Assembly: GCF_021538615.1 (NCBI RefSeq)
Contig: NZ_JAJHIZ010000003.1
Span: 1,922,001-1,986,000, forward strand
Length of the DNA: 64,000 nucleotides
Reading direction: 5' to 3'
Source of the DNA: Niabella agricola
Lineage (GTDB): Bacteria > Bacteroidota > Bacteroidia > Chitinophagales > Chitinophagaceae
Positions within the stretch are counted from its first letter, which is position 1, and each line of letters opens with the position of its first letter. This document shows, piece after piece, positions 8,957 to 17,877 of the stretch. The notes below the pieces were generated by a model, which had not been told where the DNA came from, searched no databases, and saw only the letters and a program-made list of their open reading frames with translations. The translations under genes and the position numbers were made by a program.

Positions 8957-9527
8957 GCCGGGGATGGCAAAGTAGGTGATATTTGTACCAGATTACAACC
9001 AGAAAGATTAACAGGATGCATACTTAAATCTGCTTATGACAGCTTCAGATTCATACTGTCCGTCGTTTGCAGTTTAGCATACCAACTGGTAGAGCAAAAA
9101 AAAATCCGTAGGCTTCGTGTAAAACGCTTACCAAGCATGTTTGTTTTTAGAGGTCGGATACTGAAATAAGGCCGCATCTTAAACTTCAGCCGCAAGGTGG
9201 TTGACACAGGTATAGAAATATGAAGTACTGTATCTGGAAAAATAAATGCCGCTCATTGCGCTTGTTTTTCAGGTTGGAGATCCCGGGTGAATCAGATGAC
9301 ACAAATTAAAATATTTTACGAATGTGCTTTATGCACTTAATAAAAAAGGATCGAGGTTTACATTGAAAGCAAAAAAACGTCCATCTTAACTTTTGTATAA
9401 GTGGTGTTTATTTTGAAGGCTGTCCTATTCTTAGGGCAGCTCTTTCTTTATAGTCCCTTCCTTCTCAACAATAATGCACCCGGCCCGGGCGCAGCAGCCT
9501 TTCCTCCGGCCACTTGGCAGTTTTACG

Positions 9528-9535
9528 TATATTTG
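9528..9535 (+). promoter_or_regulatory. Promoter -7 element of aminopeptidase gene
   Basis: TATATTTG fits TAnnTTTG, with a TTGG about 13-16 bases upstream as a weak -33. It lies 58 bases before the start codon at 9594. Confidence 0.45.
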
Positions 9536-9593
9536 GAACCCATAAACAACCGGATTTGCGTTGCAAACAGTTGTTTCGCTTAAATACAGACAC

Positions 9594-10883
9594 ATGAAAT
9601 ATTTACCACTGAATCCCCAGATCTTTATCAAAAACCGCAAACGGTTCACCGATAAGATGGAGCGCAATGCGATCGCCGTTTTTTTGGCCAATGATGAAAT
9701 GCCCGAAAACGGCGATGCACTTTATAAATACAAACCCAACAGCAGCTTGTTCTGGCTTTCGGGGATACAGCAGGAAGACAGTATGGTGATCCTTTACCCG
9801 GACAATCCGGATCCCAAGTACCGTGAAGTGCTGGTGCTGGTGCGTCCAAACGAACTAAAAGAGAAGTGGGACGGCAAGCGTTTACGGGCCAATGAGGCGG
9901 CAACCATCAGCGGCATCAAAACCATTGTATGGCTGGATACCCTGCCCGCTCTGCTCAATTCCTGGATCCATGCGTCTGAAACGATTTACCTGGATACCAA
10001 CGAGAACGACCGCAAGAGCTCATGGATCGAAACCCGCCAGTACCGCTATATAAAGGAGCTGAAAGAAAAATTCCCATTGCACCAGTATAAGCGTGCAGCA
10101 CCGGTTCTGAAGGAGTTGCGGGCTATAAAAACGCCGGAAGAAGTGGAGGTGATCCAAAAAGCGATCGGCATTACCGAAAAGACCTTCCGCCGCTTATTAC
10201 AATTTATCAAACCGGGCGTATGGGAATTTGAAATCGAGGCGGAGATCCTGCACTCCTTCCTCAACAACCGGGCCACGAGAGAAGGTTACAGCAGCATTAT
10301 CGCTGGCGGCGACCGCGCCCGTACGCTGCACTATATCAGCAATAACCAACAATGCCTGGACGGAGAACTGATCCTGATGGATTTTGGTGCCGAATACGGC
10401 GGCTATAATGCCGATCTTACCCGCACTATTCCTGTAAACGGACGGTTCACCAAGCGTCAGAAAGAAATTTACAATACCTGCCTGCGACTACACCGCTTTG
10501 CTGCTTCTATACTGAAACCGGGTATTACCATTGTTAATTATCATGAAAAAGTGGGCGATCAAGCTACGAAGGAATTCCTTAAACTAGGATTGCTCGGCAA
10601 AGCAGATGTAAAAAATGAAGACCCCGAAAACAGGGCCTATCGCAAATACCTCTATCATGGCATCAGCCACCACCTGGGTATTGATGTGCACGACCTGGGT
10701 CCCTTCCGTTCACCGCTCAAAGCCGGCATGGTATTAACCATTGAGCCAGGCATTTATATTGAGGAAGAGCAATTGGGTGTACGCATTGAAAATAATTTCC
10801 TGCTGACCCGCAGCGGCAACATCGACCTGATGAAGACCATGCCGATTGAAGCAGATGACATTGAAATGCTCATGAATAGCTAG
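9594..10883 (+). CDS. Xaa-Pro aminopeptidase (M24B, aminopeptidase P family)
   Basis: A 429-residue cytoplasmic metallopeptidase. The N-terminal creatinase-like domain (about 1-160) includes the PNSSLFWLSGI segment; the pita-bread catalytic domain follows. Metal ligands are visible in MDFGAEYGGYNADLTRT (two Asp), HGISHHLGIDVHD (His), LTIEPGIYI (Glu) and GVRIENNFL (Glu). It removes N-terminal residues preceding proline from peptides. The frame is open to 9561, but MKYLPLN at 9594 matches the usual family start. A terminator follows at 10911. Confidence 0.94.
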   Translation: MKYLPLNPQIFIKNRKRFTDKMERNAIAVFLANDEMPENGDALYKYKPNSSLFWLSGIQQEDSMVILYPDNPDPKYREVLVLVRPNELKEKWDGKRLRANEAATISGIKTIVWLDTLPALLNSWIHASETIYLDTNENDRKSSWIETRQYRYIKELKEKFPLHQYKRAAPVLKELRAIKTPEEVEVIQKAIGITEKTFRRLLQFIKPGVWEFEIEAEILHSFLNNRATREGYSSIIAGGDRARTLHYISNNQQCLDGELILMDFGAEYGGYNADLTRTIPVNGRFTKRQKEIYNTCLRLHRFAASILKPGITIVNYHEKVGDQATKEFLKLGLLGKADVKNEDPENRAYRKYLYHGISHHLGIDVHDLGPFRSPLKAGMVLTIEPGIYIEEEQLGVRIENNFLLTRSGNIDLMKTMPIEADDIEMLMNS

Positions 10884-10910
10884 GATACTATTGCAACGGC
10901 AGCATATAAG

Positions 10911-10947
10911 AACAGCGGTGCGGGTATGCCGGCCGCTGTTTTATTTT
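10911..10947 (+). terminator. Hairpin terminator after aminopeptidase
   Basis: Arms AACAGCGG (10911-10918) and CCGCTGTT (10933-10940) are followed by TTATTTT. It lies between convergent genes and may serve both. Confidence 0.7.
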
Positions 10948-10992
10948 GATAAGATGCCAGAAAAGATAATGTAAAAAAAGCCGCAAAATGAT

Positions 10993-11448
10993 TTACACAG
11001 GGTCATTACTTTTCTCAATGTGTTGTTTCAGGTCCTTCAACCGTTGTTGCACGTTCATCTGCAGACTCCTCTTTATCTGCCGGGAAAATATCGAGAACGG
11101 GAATCGCAGTTTGAAGGCATACAGAAAAATCACCTCTGTGCGATCCTGTTCCTTTCGTTTAAACGTCCATGATCCCAAAAACGATTTGAAAAGAAACGGT
11201 CCCTTTGTCATTTTAATTGCAGTGGCTGCGGGCCGGTTAAAAGATATATATTCCGTTTCCATGCCCAATCCGTCTTTTGCTACGCACCAGGCCCTTACAC
11301 CAGGTCCCGCCTGAGTTGCGCCGCCTGCAAGCATCGCCTTCTTCAGAAAGGTATCCCACTGCAGGCGCCTGCCGTAGTCCTGGGAGTAATCAAAAATATA
11401 CTCCTGGCTACGGGTTATAAGAATACGTTCAGCAAATTTAATATGCAT
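10993..11448 (-). CDS. SRPBCC-superfamily protein
   Basis: A 151-residue protein of the START/polyketide-cyclase-like (SRPBCC) type. Visible signs are the N-terminal strand MHIKFAERILI, the EYIFDYSQDYGRRLQWD helix region (the family's FDYL-type motif), a GMETEYISF strand and a long C-terminal helix (FSRQIKRSLQMNVQQRLKDLK). These domains form a helix-grip cavity that binds lipids or other hydrophobic ligands; no specific function can be assigned. It stands alone between convergent neighbours on the left and the Hsp90 operon on the right, with the same strand as the latter. Confidence 0.75.
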   Translation of the reverse strand: MHIKFAERILITRSQEYIFDYSQDYGRRLQWDTFLKKAMLAGGATQAGPGVRAWCVAKDGLGMETEYISFNRPAATAIKMTKGPFLFKSFLGSWTFKRKEQDRTEVIFLYAFKLRFPFSIFSRQIKRSLQMNVQQRLKDLKQHIEKSNDPV

Positions 11449-11544
11449 CGCTGCACTATTTATTAACTTCTGCGGTTGGTTTCACATCTGCGCCTCAACT
11501 TTCACCGGATACTAAAAATAAAAAGATATGTAGGAACCATTGTT

Positions 11545-12615
11545 TCAAACGATCGCCTCCAGCTGTCTCATGAAATTATGGTTCCCGTTACGTTTATCAA
11601 ACAATACCGCAATATCCCGGGCTACCTGTTCGAAGTGAGCCAGCAGTTCATCACGGGTATAATCCGTTTTTTCCGCCCGCAGCAAGGGATGATCTTCTTT
11701 AAGCAGCAGGTGAAACAGGGTTGATTCCGGAAACTGCCGCAGGGCTTCTATAAGATACAGGGCCATCTGGAACATTTTGCGGCTCAGGTTGCCCGTTACC
11801 CTGGGTATTAATTGCTCCAGGCGTTCTTTGGCAGTAACCGGATTTGCGGACGTCTTAAATACCAGCAATTTTATTTCCGACAACAAAGCGGAAGCATCGT
11901 GCGTTAAGGCTTCCAGCTCCACTTCGGCTTTTTCACAAAATTCCTGTGCCAGCTCGGGCTGGTTATTTTTAAATGCCTCATAACTCAGGTTTGCCAGGGT
12001 ACGCATGGGCACATGTACACAAGTGTATTGCTTTTCCAGCAGGGGCAGCGCCTGCTCATGCCCCTGTTCAAATCCCTGTAGTTCAAATGTGGCGCTCACC
12101 TCCGCATCCATTTCACAGGCTTCACAATCACTCATTGAATCGCGGGTCACTGCTTTCAGTTTTTCACCATATTCCTTTATCAGCGCCGTATCTTTTTGTA
12201 CCAGCGCATCGCTGTACAACTCATTATAATAGGCCCGCAAACCATAACCGTTCCGTTGCAGCCGTAGTTTAAAATCTTCCAGCGCTGCATGTACCTGCTC
12301 CTTCGATACATGCGGATTATCATACAGATCGGCCATCATCCATTTATATTGCCATAAAAAATCTGTTTCCGAAAACAGGTCGGGATGTTCATCACAAACT
12401 TTCAGGACCCATGCAAAAGCCGGAATGGATTCCCTGGCAAACGCTACATCCCGCTCCGTTTCTATCAGCATCAGCCGCAGATCATATCCCCATTCAAGAT
12501 CCTCGTTCTCATCGGCAATTTTTATCGCCTGTAACAGCAGCTTTATTTTCTCTTCGGGCAAAGAAAGCGCTTCGCCCTGATTCAATAATTTCTGAATTTT
12601 TAAGGTATACAACAT
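11545..12615 (-). CDS. Helical-repeat (TPR-like) protein of the Hsp90 operon
   Basis: A 356-residue soluble, acidic, mostly helical protein of unknown function. Helix pairs such as EEKIKLLLQAIKIADENEDL and MRTLANLSYEAFKNNQPELA resemble degenerate tetratricopeptide repeats. A CEAC cysteine pair lies in the middle, at about residue 165. There is no signal peptide or membrane segment. It is the last gene of a three-gene operon, beginning 10 bases after the Hsp90-like gene ends, so a role as client adaptor or cochaperone for that ATPase is plausible but inferred. I do not recognise a named family. Confidence 0.72.
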   Translation of the reverse strand: MLYTLKIQKLLNQGEALSLPEEKIKLLLQAIKIADENEDLEWGYDLRLMLIETERDVAFARESIPAFAWVLKVCDEHPDLFSETDFLWQYKWMMADLYDNPHVSKEQVHAALEDFKLRLQRNGYGLRAYYNELYSDALVQKDTALIKEYGEKLKAVTRDSMSDCEACEMDAEVSATFELQGFEQGHEQALPLLEKQYTCVHVPMRTLANLSYEAFKNNQPELAQEFCEKAEVELEALTHDASALLSEIKLLVFKTSANPVTAKERLEQLIPRVTGNLSRKMFQMALYLIEALRQFPESTLFHLLLKEDHPLLRAEKTDYTRDELLAHFEQVARDIAVLFDKRNGNHNFMRQLEAIV

Positions 12616-12625
12616 ATAGAATGTT

Positions 12626-14425
12626 TTAAATCTGAATAAAATTTTTCATGCCCATTACCAGCAGCGAATGCAGCGCGCTGTTGAAAAGATTCATCTGTTT
12701 TTCATTTACCGGGTACTTTCCCATGAGTAATGCTTGCACATACAGCACTTCTGTAATGGCCTGCAACATGTAGTCCTCATCCAGCGTAAGCATATGCTGC
12801 ACCAGTTCATTGTTCATGTTCAGGCAAAATTGGTTCAACAGTTCGGGCTGCTGCTGTAAGCTGCCGAGGGCATTGGCAAAGGGGTTGTCACTGGCCTTTA
12901 GTTTTTTTATCGTTGCCTCTGCAAAATCCTCATCCGCCCTTGTAAAAATCGCGGGGGTATCCCGGGGCTCAAAATATTTCAGGCTTACCGTACAGTGCAA
13001 CGCCCGTGCAAACGCCATCATCTTTTTCATAAATGGACGGTAACGCTCCGCTTCTTCCGTGCTGATGTTCACAAACGTATCGAGCAATTTTGCCGATGAC
13101 ATTTCCCGGATGTTCAGTTCCCTATGGATGCCCTTTATTTTTTTCAGCAATTCCTCTTCAAATGTATACGCTACATTCAATACAAGCACGCCCTGGAATT
13201 CAGCAATGCGCTGTACCTGTTTAAATTCTTCGTAATCGGCGCAGTAATAAATGACCGGGTATTGTTCGCGGATGTTCTTAAAAGTCCGCAATCCTTTATT
13301 GGTTTCAAACGGAAGATCATCCAGGATCAACCGGAGAAACTCATCGTCTTCTGCTGCCATGGCTTTCAGGTGAAGAAAATGCGTTTGCATGATCTTCTGG
13401 TACACCTGCGGATCTATATTGTGGATGTTTTTGAGATAGGATTTAAGGGTATCACCGATCTCTTTGCGTGTATTCCGCAACTGGTCGTTCTGCATCAGCG
13501 ATTCCCTTGAAGCCGTAGCACTGAGCGCATTGCTGTTCACGATCATCTTTACAAAAAAAGCCCAGGAAGGCAGCAACCCGTTATCCGCTTCTCCAAGAAA
13601 CATCCGTTTCAGGTAAATACGATGGTGCTGCTTCACCGAAAACTGGGCTTTATATGGCAACAGGTATAATACGCCGGTACACTTCCCCGACTCTGTTTGA
13701 AAAGGTACCGCGTCGAGGAATGCAAGTTGAAAGACTTCCTTACCCGCCTGTAGCAACGCATGGCGATTCGCATCCGGGTTTAGCCATACAGGAGGTTCGG
13801 GGTTAATCAGCTTTTCTTCACCGTTGGCCACCACCGTAATCTTTTCAGGAAGCGCATCTCCGTAAAACCGTATCTGCGGAATAAAGTTCTCCGGCCGGAA
13901 TAAATGCGCATAGTTCTTTTTAGGGGTAAGATATACCCTAGTGCCAATGGGCAGGGCTTCTACCGGGTCAATCTGGTAACGTCCGTCATTAAAGGCCGAC
14001 CATCGGAATCCATTCGTATCAAAAGCCGACCGGGTTTCGATGGTGATCGCTTCGCTGACCACAAAGCAGGACAGCAAACCGATCCCGAACTTGCCGATGA
14101 ACAGCCGGGCGTCTTCCGCATTTTTCCGTTTGGAACTTTCACCAATTACGGAAAGGAACTGGTGTATTTCATCTTCCTTCAACCCGATGCCATTATCCTG
14201 GAAGCTAAAAGCGGGTTGACCTTCAGCAGGCGCCGGCAACTCAATTCGTATCGTTCCCTCAAGCCCCTCGTCCAGTTGGCGCAACGCAGCTATAGCGTCC
14301 ACCGCATTTTGCAGCAGCTCCCGTATAAATGTATTCGGATTGCTGTACAGGTGCTCCGATAAAAGGCTGATCATCCCCTGCAGGTTTACCTGGAAAGAAT
14401 AGTATTCGTTGTTGGATGTTTCCAT
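12626..14425 (-). CDS. Hsp90-family (HtpG-like) ATPase
   Basis: A 599-residue protein with a GHKL ATPase domain at about 1-200: Glu36, Asn40 and Asp43 in ELLQNAVDA, DNGIG at 77-81, and the glycine lid GKFGIGLLSCF near 110. The middle domain carries the arginine motif ASRESLMQND that contacts ATP in Hsp90 proteins. At about 600 residues it resembles HtpG in size but is clearly diverged, and the C-terminus (GMKNFIQI) has no MEEVD tail for TPR cochaperones. It is the middle gene of a tight operon: one base after the Sel1 gene and 10 bases before the helical-repeat gene. It is likely cytoplasmic, with a specialised chaperone role. Confidence 0.88.
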   Translation of the reverse strand: METSNNEYYSFQVNLQGMISLLSEHLYSNPNTFIRELLQNAVDAIAALRQLDEGLEGTIRIELPAPAEGQPAFSFQDNGIGLKEDEIHQFLSVIGESSKRKNAEDARLFIGKFGIGLLSCFVVSEAITIETRSAFDTNGFRWSAFNDGRYQIDPVEALPIGTRVYLTPKKNYAHLFRPENFIPQIRFYGDALPEKITVVANGEEKLINPEPPVWLNPDANRHALLQAGKEVFQLAFLDAVPFQTESGKCTGVLYLLPYKAQFSVKQHHRIYLKRMFLGEADNGLLPSWAFFVKMIVNSNALSATASRESLMQNDQLRNTRKEIGDTLKSYLKNIHNIDPQVYQKIMQTHFLHLKAMAAEDDEFLRLILDDLPFETNKGLRTFKNIREQYPVIYYCADYEEFKQVQRIAEFQGVLVLNVAYTFEEELLKKIKGIHRELNIREMSSAKLLDTFVNISTEEAERYRPFMKKMMAFARALHCTVSLKYFEPRDTPAIFTRADEDFAEATIKKLKASDNPFANALGSLQQQPELLNQFCLNMNNELVQHMLTLDEDYMLQAITEVLYVQALLMGKYPVNEKQMNLFNSALHSLLVMGMKNFIQI

Positions 14426-14426
14426 A

Positions 14427-16916
14427 TTATTTTCTTCTTCTTCCTGTCAGTTTTTTTGCGCCTTCATGGCCGTTCTCCGCCGCCCTTTCAAACCAGTAAA
14501 GGGCTTTTTGCTCGTCTTCATCTACGCCCGCTCCCATCAGATAGCAGTTGGCGAGTTCATACTGTGCGTTGGCTGACTCATTTTCCGCAGCCTCTGTAAA
14601 TAAAGCTACGGCCTTTTCCGGCTGACGGGGTATGCCCTCTCCTTTTAAATACTGCCGGCCCAGGTATACTTTTGCATGGTCATTGCCTTCGTGGGCGCTT
14701 TCTCCAAACCAGCGGAAAGCGGCTTCCAGGTTTTTATCGGTGCCAAATCCTTCATAATAACAACGCCCCAGCCGGTATTTAGCATTGCTGTTTCCATATT
14801 CGGCAGCCAAAGTATATGCATTAAAAGCTGCTACGGGTGCAACCTCTGTACCAATGCCATATTCGTAACATAACCCCAGGCCATCGGAGTACACCTGCTG
14901 GTCTTTTGCCCGCCGGTAATAGTCCAGCGCCTTTTCATATTGCTCTACGCGATCGTAGTCAAACATATAATAATCCCCCAACTCCAGCAATGCATAGGGA
15001 TATTCGCTGGCTGCTGCTTTTTCCAGCCATTCCAGGCCCTTTGTACTGTCTGCCTGTACATAACCATGCAGGTAATACCGGCCGGTTGCATACTGTGCAT
15101 AGGTATAGTTAAGGGCAGCGGCCCGTTCCATATATTCCAATGCTTTCTCCCGGTCTTCAACCACACCTTCCGCACGTTCATAACTCAGGGCCAGTTCTGT
15201 AAGTGCTTTGGGATTGCTGACCTCCGCCGCCTTTTTCAGGTATTCAATTGCTTTATCCGGGTCCTGTGCGATTCCGGTTCCAAACTTATAACAACGTCCC
15301 AGTTCATAGGCCGCGTTCATTTCGTTATAACCGGCGGCATAGGTATAACACTCCACCGCTGCTGCAGGATCCGTTTTCCCCGACTGATGATAATCATATT
15401 CCAGGTACAGCCCTTTTATGTAGTTGGCATAAGGATATCCCAGTTCCGCAGCTTTATTAAAATGCGCAAACGCCTGGGCGTAGTCCGGTTGTTCGGCTAC
15501 TTCTGCAATCAACCCCAGCTCCGTACTGGCCTGGGCATTGTTGGCCTCCGCCGCTTTTGTGAAATAAGGAATCGCGGCCTCCACATCCGGTGCGTTGTCA
15601 TCAAACCCGTATTTAAGAAACCGGCCCACGTTATACTGCGCGATGGGCAGGTGCTGCTCCGCCGCTTCTTTATAATATTGAAATGCCCGGGTAAGATCAG
15701 CAGTAATGCCCAGATCCGTATCGCCATACTCATAAAAATTACCCAACCGGTAAGTAGCATAAGGAACCTGTTTGGCATGCAGCACCTCAAACGTTTCGAA
15801 AGTGACGTTCTTGTCGATCTCCGTGAGCCTTCCTTCAATATGCACTTCCGCCCATTCAATGGCTGCATCCACGCTTCCCGCGGCCTTGGCTTCCTCCAGC
15901 AATTGAAGTCCCGCCGGCACATCGGTTACCCATTCGTTATACAGGTATAAATAAGCCAGCCGGTAAGCTGCATATGCATTGCCATATTCCCAACTCTTTT
16001 TCAACCAAAAGATTGACCGTTCATAGTCCTGCGCAGCCTGGGGCGCTTGTGGCAGCAGCTTCAGACCAAGACTGGTGGCAGCATCCATCGATCCGTCTTC
16101 ATACGCTTTTTCCAGCTCTTTGAGCAAGGCCTTTTGTTCCTCTGCCGTTTGCGCATCGGGCCAGGATATTTCGGCCAATACATAGCGGGAGTAAGCCGCA
16201 TCAAATCTGCTGACAGATTCTTTTAAAAGGCTGATCTGTTTTTCCCGGTCGCCCTTTTTGCCATAATAGCCCTGCATTACATCATAGTAATGCCGCTGCA
16301 ATTTTTTATCCGGGTGATTGATTAATTGCTCGAGGGCCGGATCGGGTTCAAAACCGGAGCTGTACCATATCTGGTAATAGGCTTCATACACCAGGGCCCA
16401 GGGATTGCCTGCAGCTGCCAGTGTTTTTAATTGTTCCAATGCGGCCTCTTTGTCTGCCCCGGGCAACAATCCGGCGTATTGGTAATAATAATATACAGGA
16501 GCCGCCGCCGCTACACCGGCTGCGATCGCCTGTTGAAAGGCCTCGGCTGCTCCGGAATGATTTTTATATTTGCTGCGTGCGAGTACCAGCGCCATTGCTT
16601 TTTCCAGTAATGCTTCCGGGTAGGCCCCGCCTATGCGGGTCAGCACCCCGGTCATTTTTTCAAAAAACCAGGCATATACCTCATCCGGAAAATAGATGCT
16701 TACCGTATGATCGGCGCCCGATTTAAACAGCAGGTCAAAAAGAATATCCAATGCCTCTTTGGGCGCTCCGGCTGCTGCCTGTTGCTCCAGCAACGCCAGG
16801 GCCCGGAACCAGGTATCTTTATCCCGGATGGTAGAAGAGTTAAGATTTGGAACAAAATCCGCCGGAACGGAGCATGGGTTTTCAAAGTATTTTTCATAAA
16901 CGTTGATGTCGCTCAT
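14427..16916 (-). CDS. Large Sel1-repeat protein of the Hsp90 operon
   Basis: An 829-residue protein whose region from about 280 to 829 is a run of Sel1-like repeats of about 36 residues (pattern AxYELGxCYxxGxGxxxDxxKAxxYxxxAA), for example YELGRCYKFGTGIAQDPDKA and YRLGRCYYEGFGTDKNLEA. The N-terminal 280 residues are helical without a clear repeat. No signal peptide or membrane helix is seen, so it is probably a cytoplasmic scaffold. It is the first gene of the operon and ends one base before the Hsp90-like start, suggesting translational coupling and physical partnership. Confidence 0.88.
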   Translation of the reverse strand: MSDINVYEKYFENPCSVPADFVPNLNSSTIRDKDTWFRALALLEQQAAAGAPKEALDILFDLLFKSGADHTVSIYFPDEVYAWFFEKMTGVLTRIGGAYPEALLEKAMALVLARSKYKNHSGAAEAFQQAIAAGVAAAAPVYYYYQYAGLLPGADKEAALEQLKTLAAAGNPWALVYEAYYQIWYSSGFEPDPALEQLINHPDKKLQRHYYDVMQGYYGKKGDREKQISLLKESVSRFDAAYSRYVLAEISWPDAQTAEEQKALLKELEKAYEDGSMDAATSLGLKLLPQAPQAAQDYERSIFWLKKSWEYGNAYAAYRLAYLYLYNEWVTDVPAGLQLLEEAKAAGSVDAAIEWAEVHIEGRLTEIDKNVTFETFEVLHAKQVPYATYRLGNFYEYGDTDLGITADLTRAFQYYKEAAEQHLPIAQYNVGRFLKYGFDDNAPDVEAAIPYFTKAAEANNAQASTELGLIAEVAEQPDYAQAFAHFNKAAELGYPYANYIKGLYLEYDYHQSGKTDPAAAVECYTYAAGYNEMNAAYELGRCYKFGTGIAQDPDKAIEYLKKAAEVSNPKALTELALSYERAEGVVEDREKALEYMERAAALNYTYAQYATGRYYLHGYVQADSTKGLEWLEKAAASEYPYALLELGDYYMFDYDRVEQYEKALDYYRRAKDQQVYSDGLGLCYEYGIGTEVAPVAAFNAYTLAAEYGNSNAKYRLGRCYYEGFGTDKNLEAAFRWFGESAHEGNDHAKVYLGRQYLKGEGIPRQPEKAVALFTEAAENESANAQYELANCYLMGAGVDEDEQKALYWFERAAENGHEGAKKLTGRRRK

Positions 16917-17026
16917 ACATTATTTCATTTGGTGAGGGCACTAAAATAGCGTTTTATTAAATAAATTCTTTACCCGTATCCGGAAAGATTCCCGGGTCAT
17001 GGATTTCACTACCTGCTTGTCATTTT

Positions 17027-17061
17027 TTTGTCACCAAATTAACCATGATGCGTTAACTTTG
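17027..17061 (+). promoter_or_regulatory. Promoter of the sdh operon
   Basis: TTTG at 17027-17030 and TAACTTTG at 17054-17061 match the Bacteroidota -33 and -7 elements with a 23-base gap. The predicted transcript would start about 25 bases before the sdhC start codon at 17093. Confidence 0.6.
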
Positions 17062-17092
17062 CCAGCAATTTATTCACCTTCTATAAGAAAAT

Positions 17093-17818
17093 ATGAACTG
17101 GTCTCAATTTTTCACTTCTTCTGTTGGCAAGAAAATTACCATGGCGCTGTCGGGCATTTTTTTAATTCTTTTTCTCATTATTCATGCCGGTTTAAATGCC
17201 TGTATCTGGGCAAATGACGGTGGAGTAATGTTCAACATAGCAGCACATTTCATGGGTTCAATGGTTGTGCCCCGGGTGTTGGAAATTGGCCTATTTTTAT
17301 TCTTCCTGTTGCATATTATCCAGGGTTTGGTACTGGAAGTACAAAACCGCAGTAAAAGAGGTACCGGTTATGCCGTAAAAATGGGCAACCGCGGAAGTAC
17401 CTGGAACAGCCGGGCGATGGGTATTCTCGGAGCATTGATCCTTATTTTTTTGGTGATCCATATCAGCGATTTTTGGGTTCCCAGCCGTTTTGGCGGCCTG
17501 GAGCCGATGTATATTGATGTTGCTTCCGGTCAGATCGTACCGGAAGGCACCCCCGGCGCTAAGGAATACCATGATCTGTATGGTGAAATGAAGCACCAGT
17601 TTACTACTTACCCTTGGATTATCATTATTTATGAATTGGGCGTCATCGCACTGTTCTGGCACCTCGTACACGGATTTCAGAGCTCGTTCCGCACACTGGG
17701 ACTTACCAATCATAAATACATCGGCCTTATAAAAGGCACCGGTGTTGTGTATTCGATCATCATCTGCCTGGCATTTATGCTGATGCCATTAAGCTTTTAT
17801 TTCGGATGGATCCAATAA
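17093..17818 (+). CDS. sdhC: Succinate dehydrogenase cytochrome b subunit (type B)
   Basis: A 241-residue inner-membrane protein with five hydrophobic segments, matching the single-subunit diheme anchor of type B succinate:quinone oxidoreductases. Conserved histidines fit haem ligation: HAGLNACIW, FLLHIIQG, LVIHISDFW and FWHLVHGFQSS. It anchors the SdhAB dimer and passes electrons to menaquinone. It is the first gene of sdhCAB, 59 bases upstream of sdhA. Fumarate reductase activity of the same complex cannot be excluded. Confidence 0.95.
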   Translation: MNWSQFFTSSVGKKITMALSGIFLILFLIIHAGLNACIWANDGGVMFNIAAHFMGSMVVPRVLEIGLFLFFLLHIIQGLVLEVQNRSKRGTGYAVKMGNRGSTWNSRAMGILGALILIFLVIHISDFWVPSRFGGLEPMYIDVASGQIVPEGTPGAKEYHDLYGEMKHQFTTYPWIIIIYELGVIALFWHLVHGFQSSFRTLGLTNHKYIGLIKGTGVVYSIIICLAFMLMPLSFYFGWIQ

Positions 17819-17838
17819 CTCCGTGCGCATCCGATCAT

Positions 17839-17875
17839 TGAAATCTCAAATCAGAAATCTCAAATCTCAAATCAA
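17839..17875. repeat. Degenerate short tandem repeat, AAATCTC type
   Basis: Four head-to-tail copies of a motif like AAATCTCAAATCAG (units of about 7 bases) fill the gap between sdhC and sdhA and end three bases before the sdhA start codon. Related arrays occur at several other intergenic sites in the window. Confidence 0.6.
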
Positions 17876-17877
17876 TT

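Larger units (their letters stand above)
8886..9593. other. Long gene-poor intergenic region with relic promoter
   Basis: About 700 bases with no supported gene on either strand. The left end repeats the palindrome and promoter layout found before the LuxR gene: palindrome copy at 8934-8956, GATATTTG at 8978-8985, then ATTACAACC as in the first copy. The ATG that follows (9015) meets a stop after three codons. The middle part shows nothing recognisable. The right end carries the promoter of the aminopeptidase gene at 9528-9535. Confidence 0.55.

Noticed and set aside
9000..9500. Possible degraded gene in the long gap after the LuxR gene
   Set aside because: I could not find a consistent translated similarity to any family; only the relic promoter is supported.
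14940..15950. 336-codon plus-strand open frame opposite the Sel1 gene
   Set aside because: It is antisense to a clear repeat protein; Cys- and Arg-rich with no domain, as expected from the complement of repeated coding sequence.
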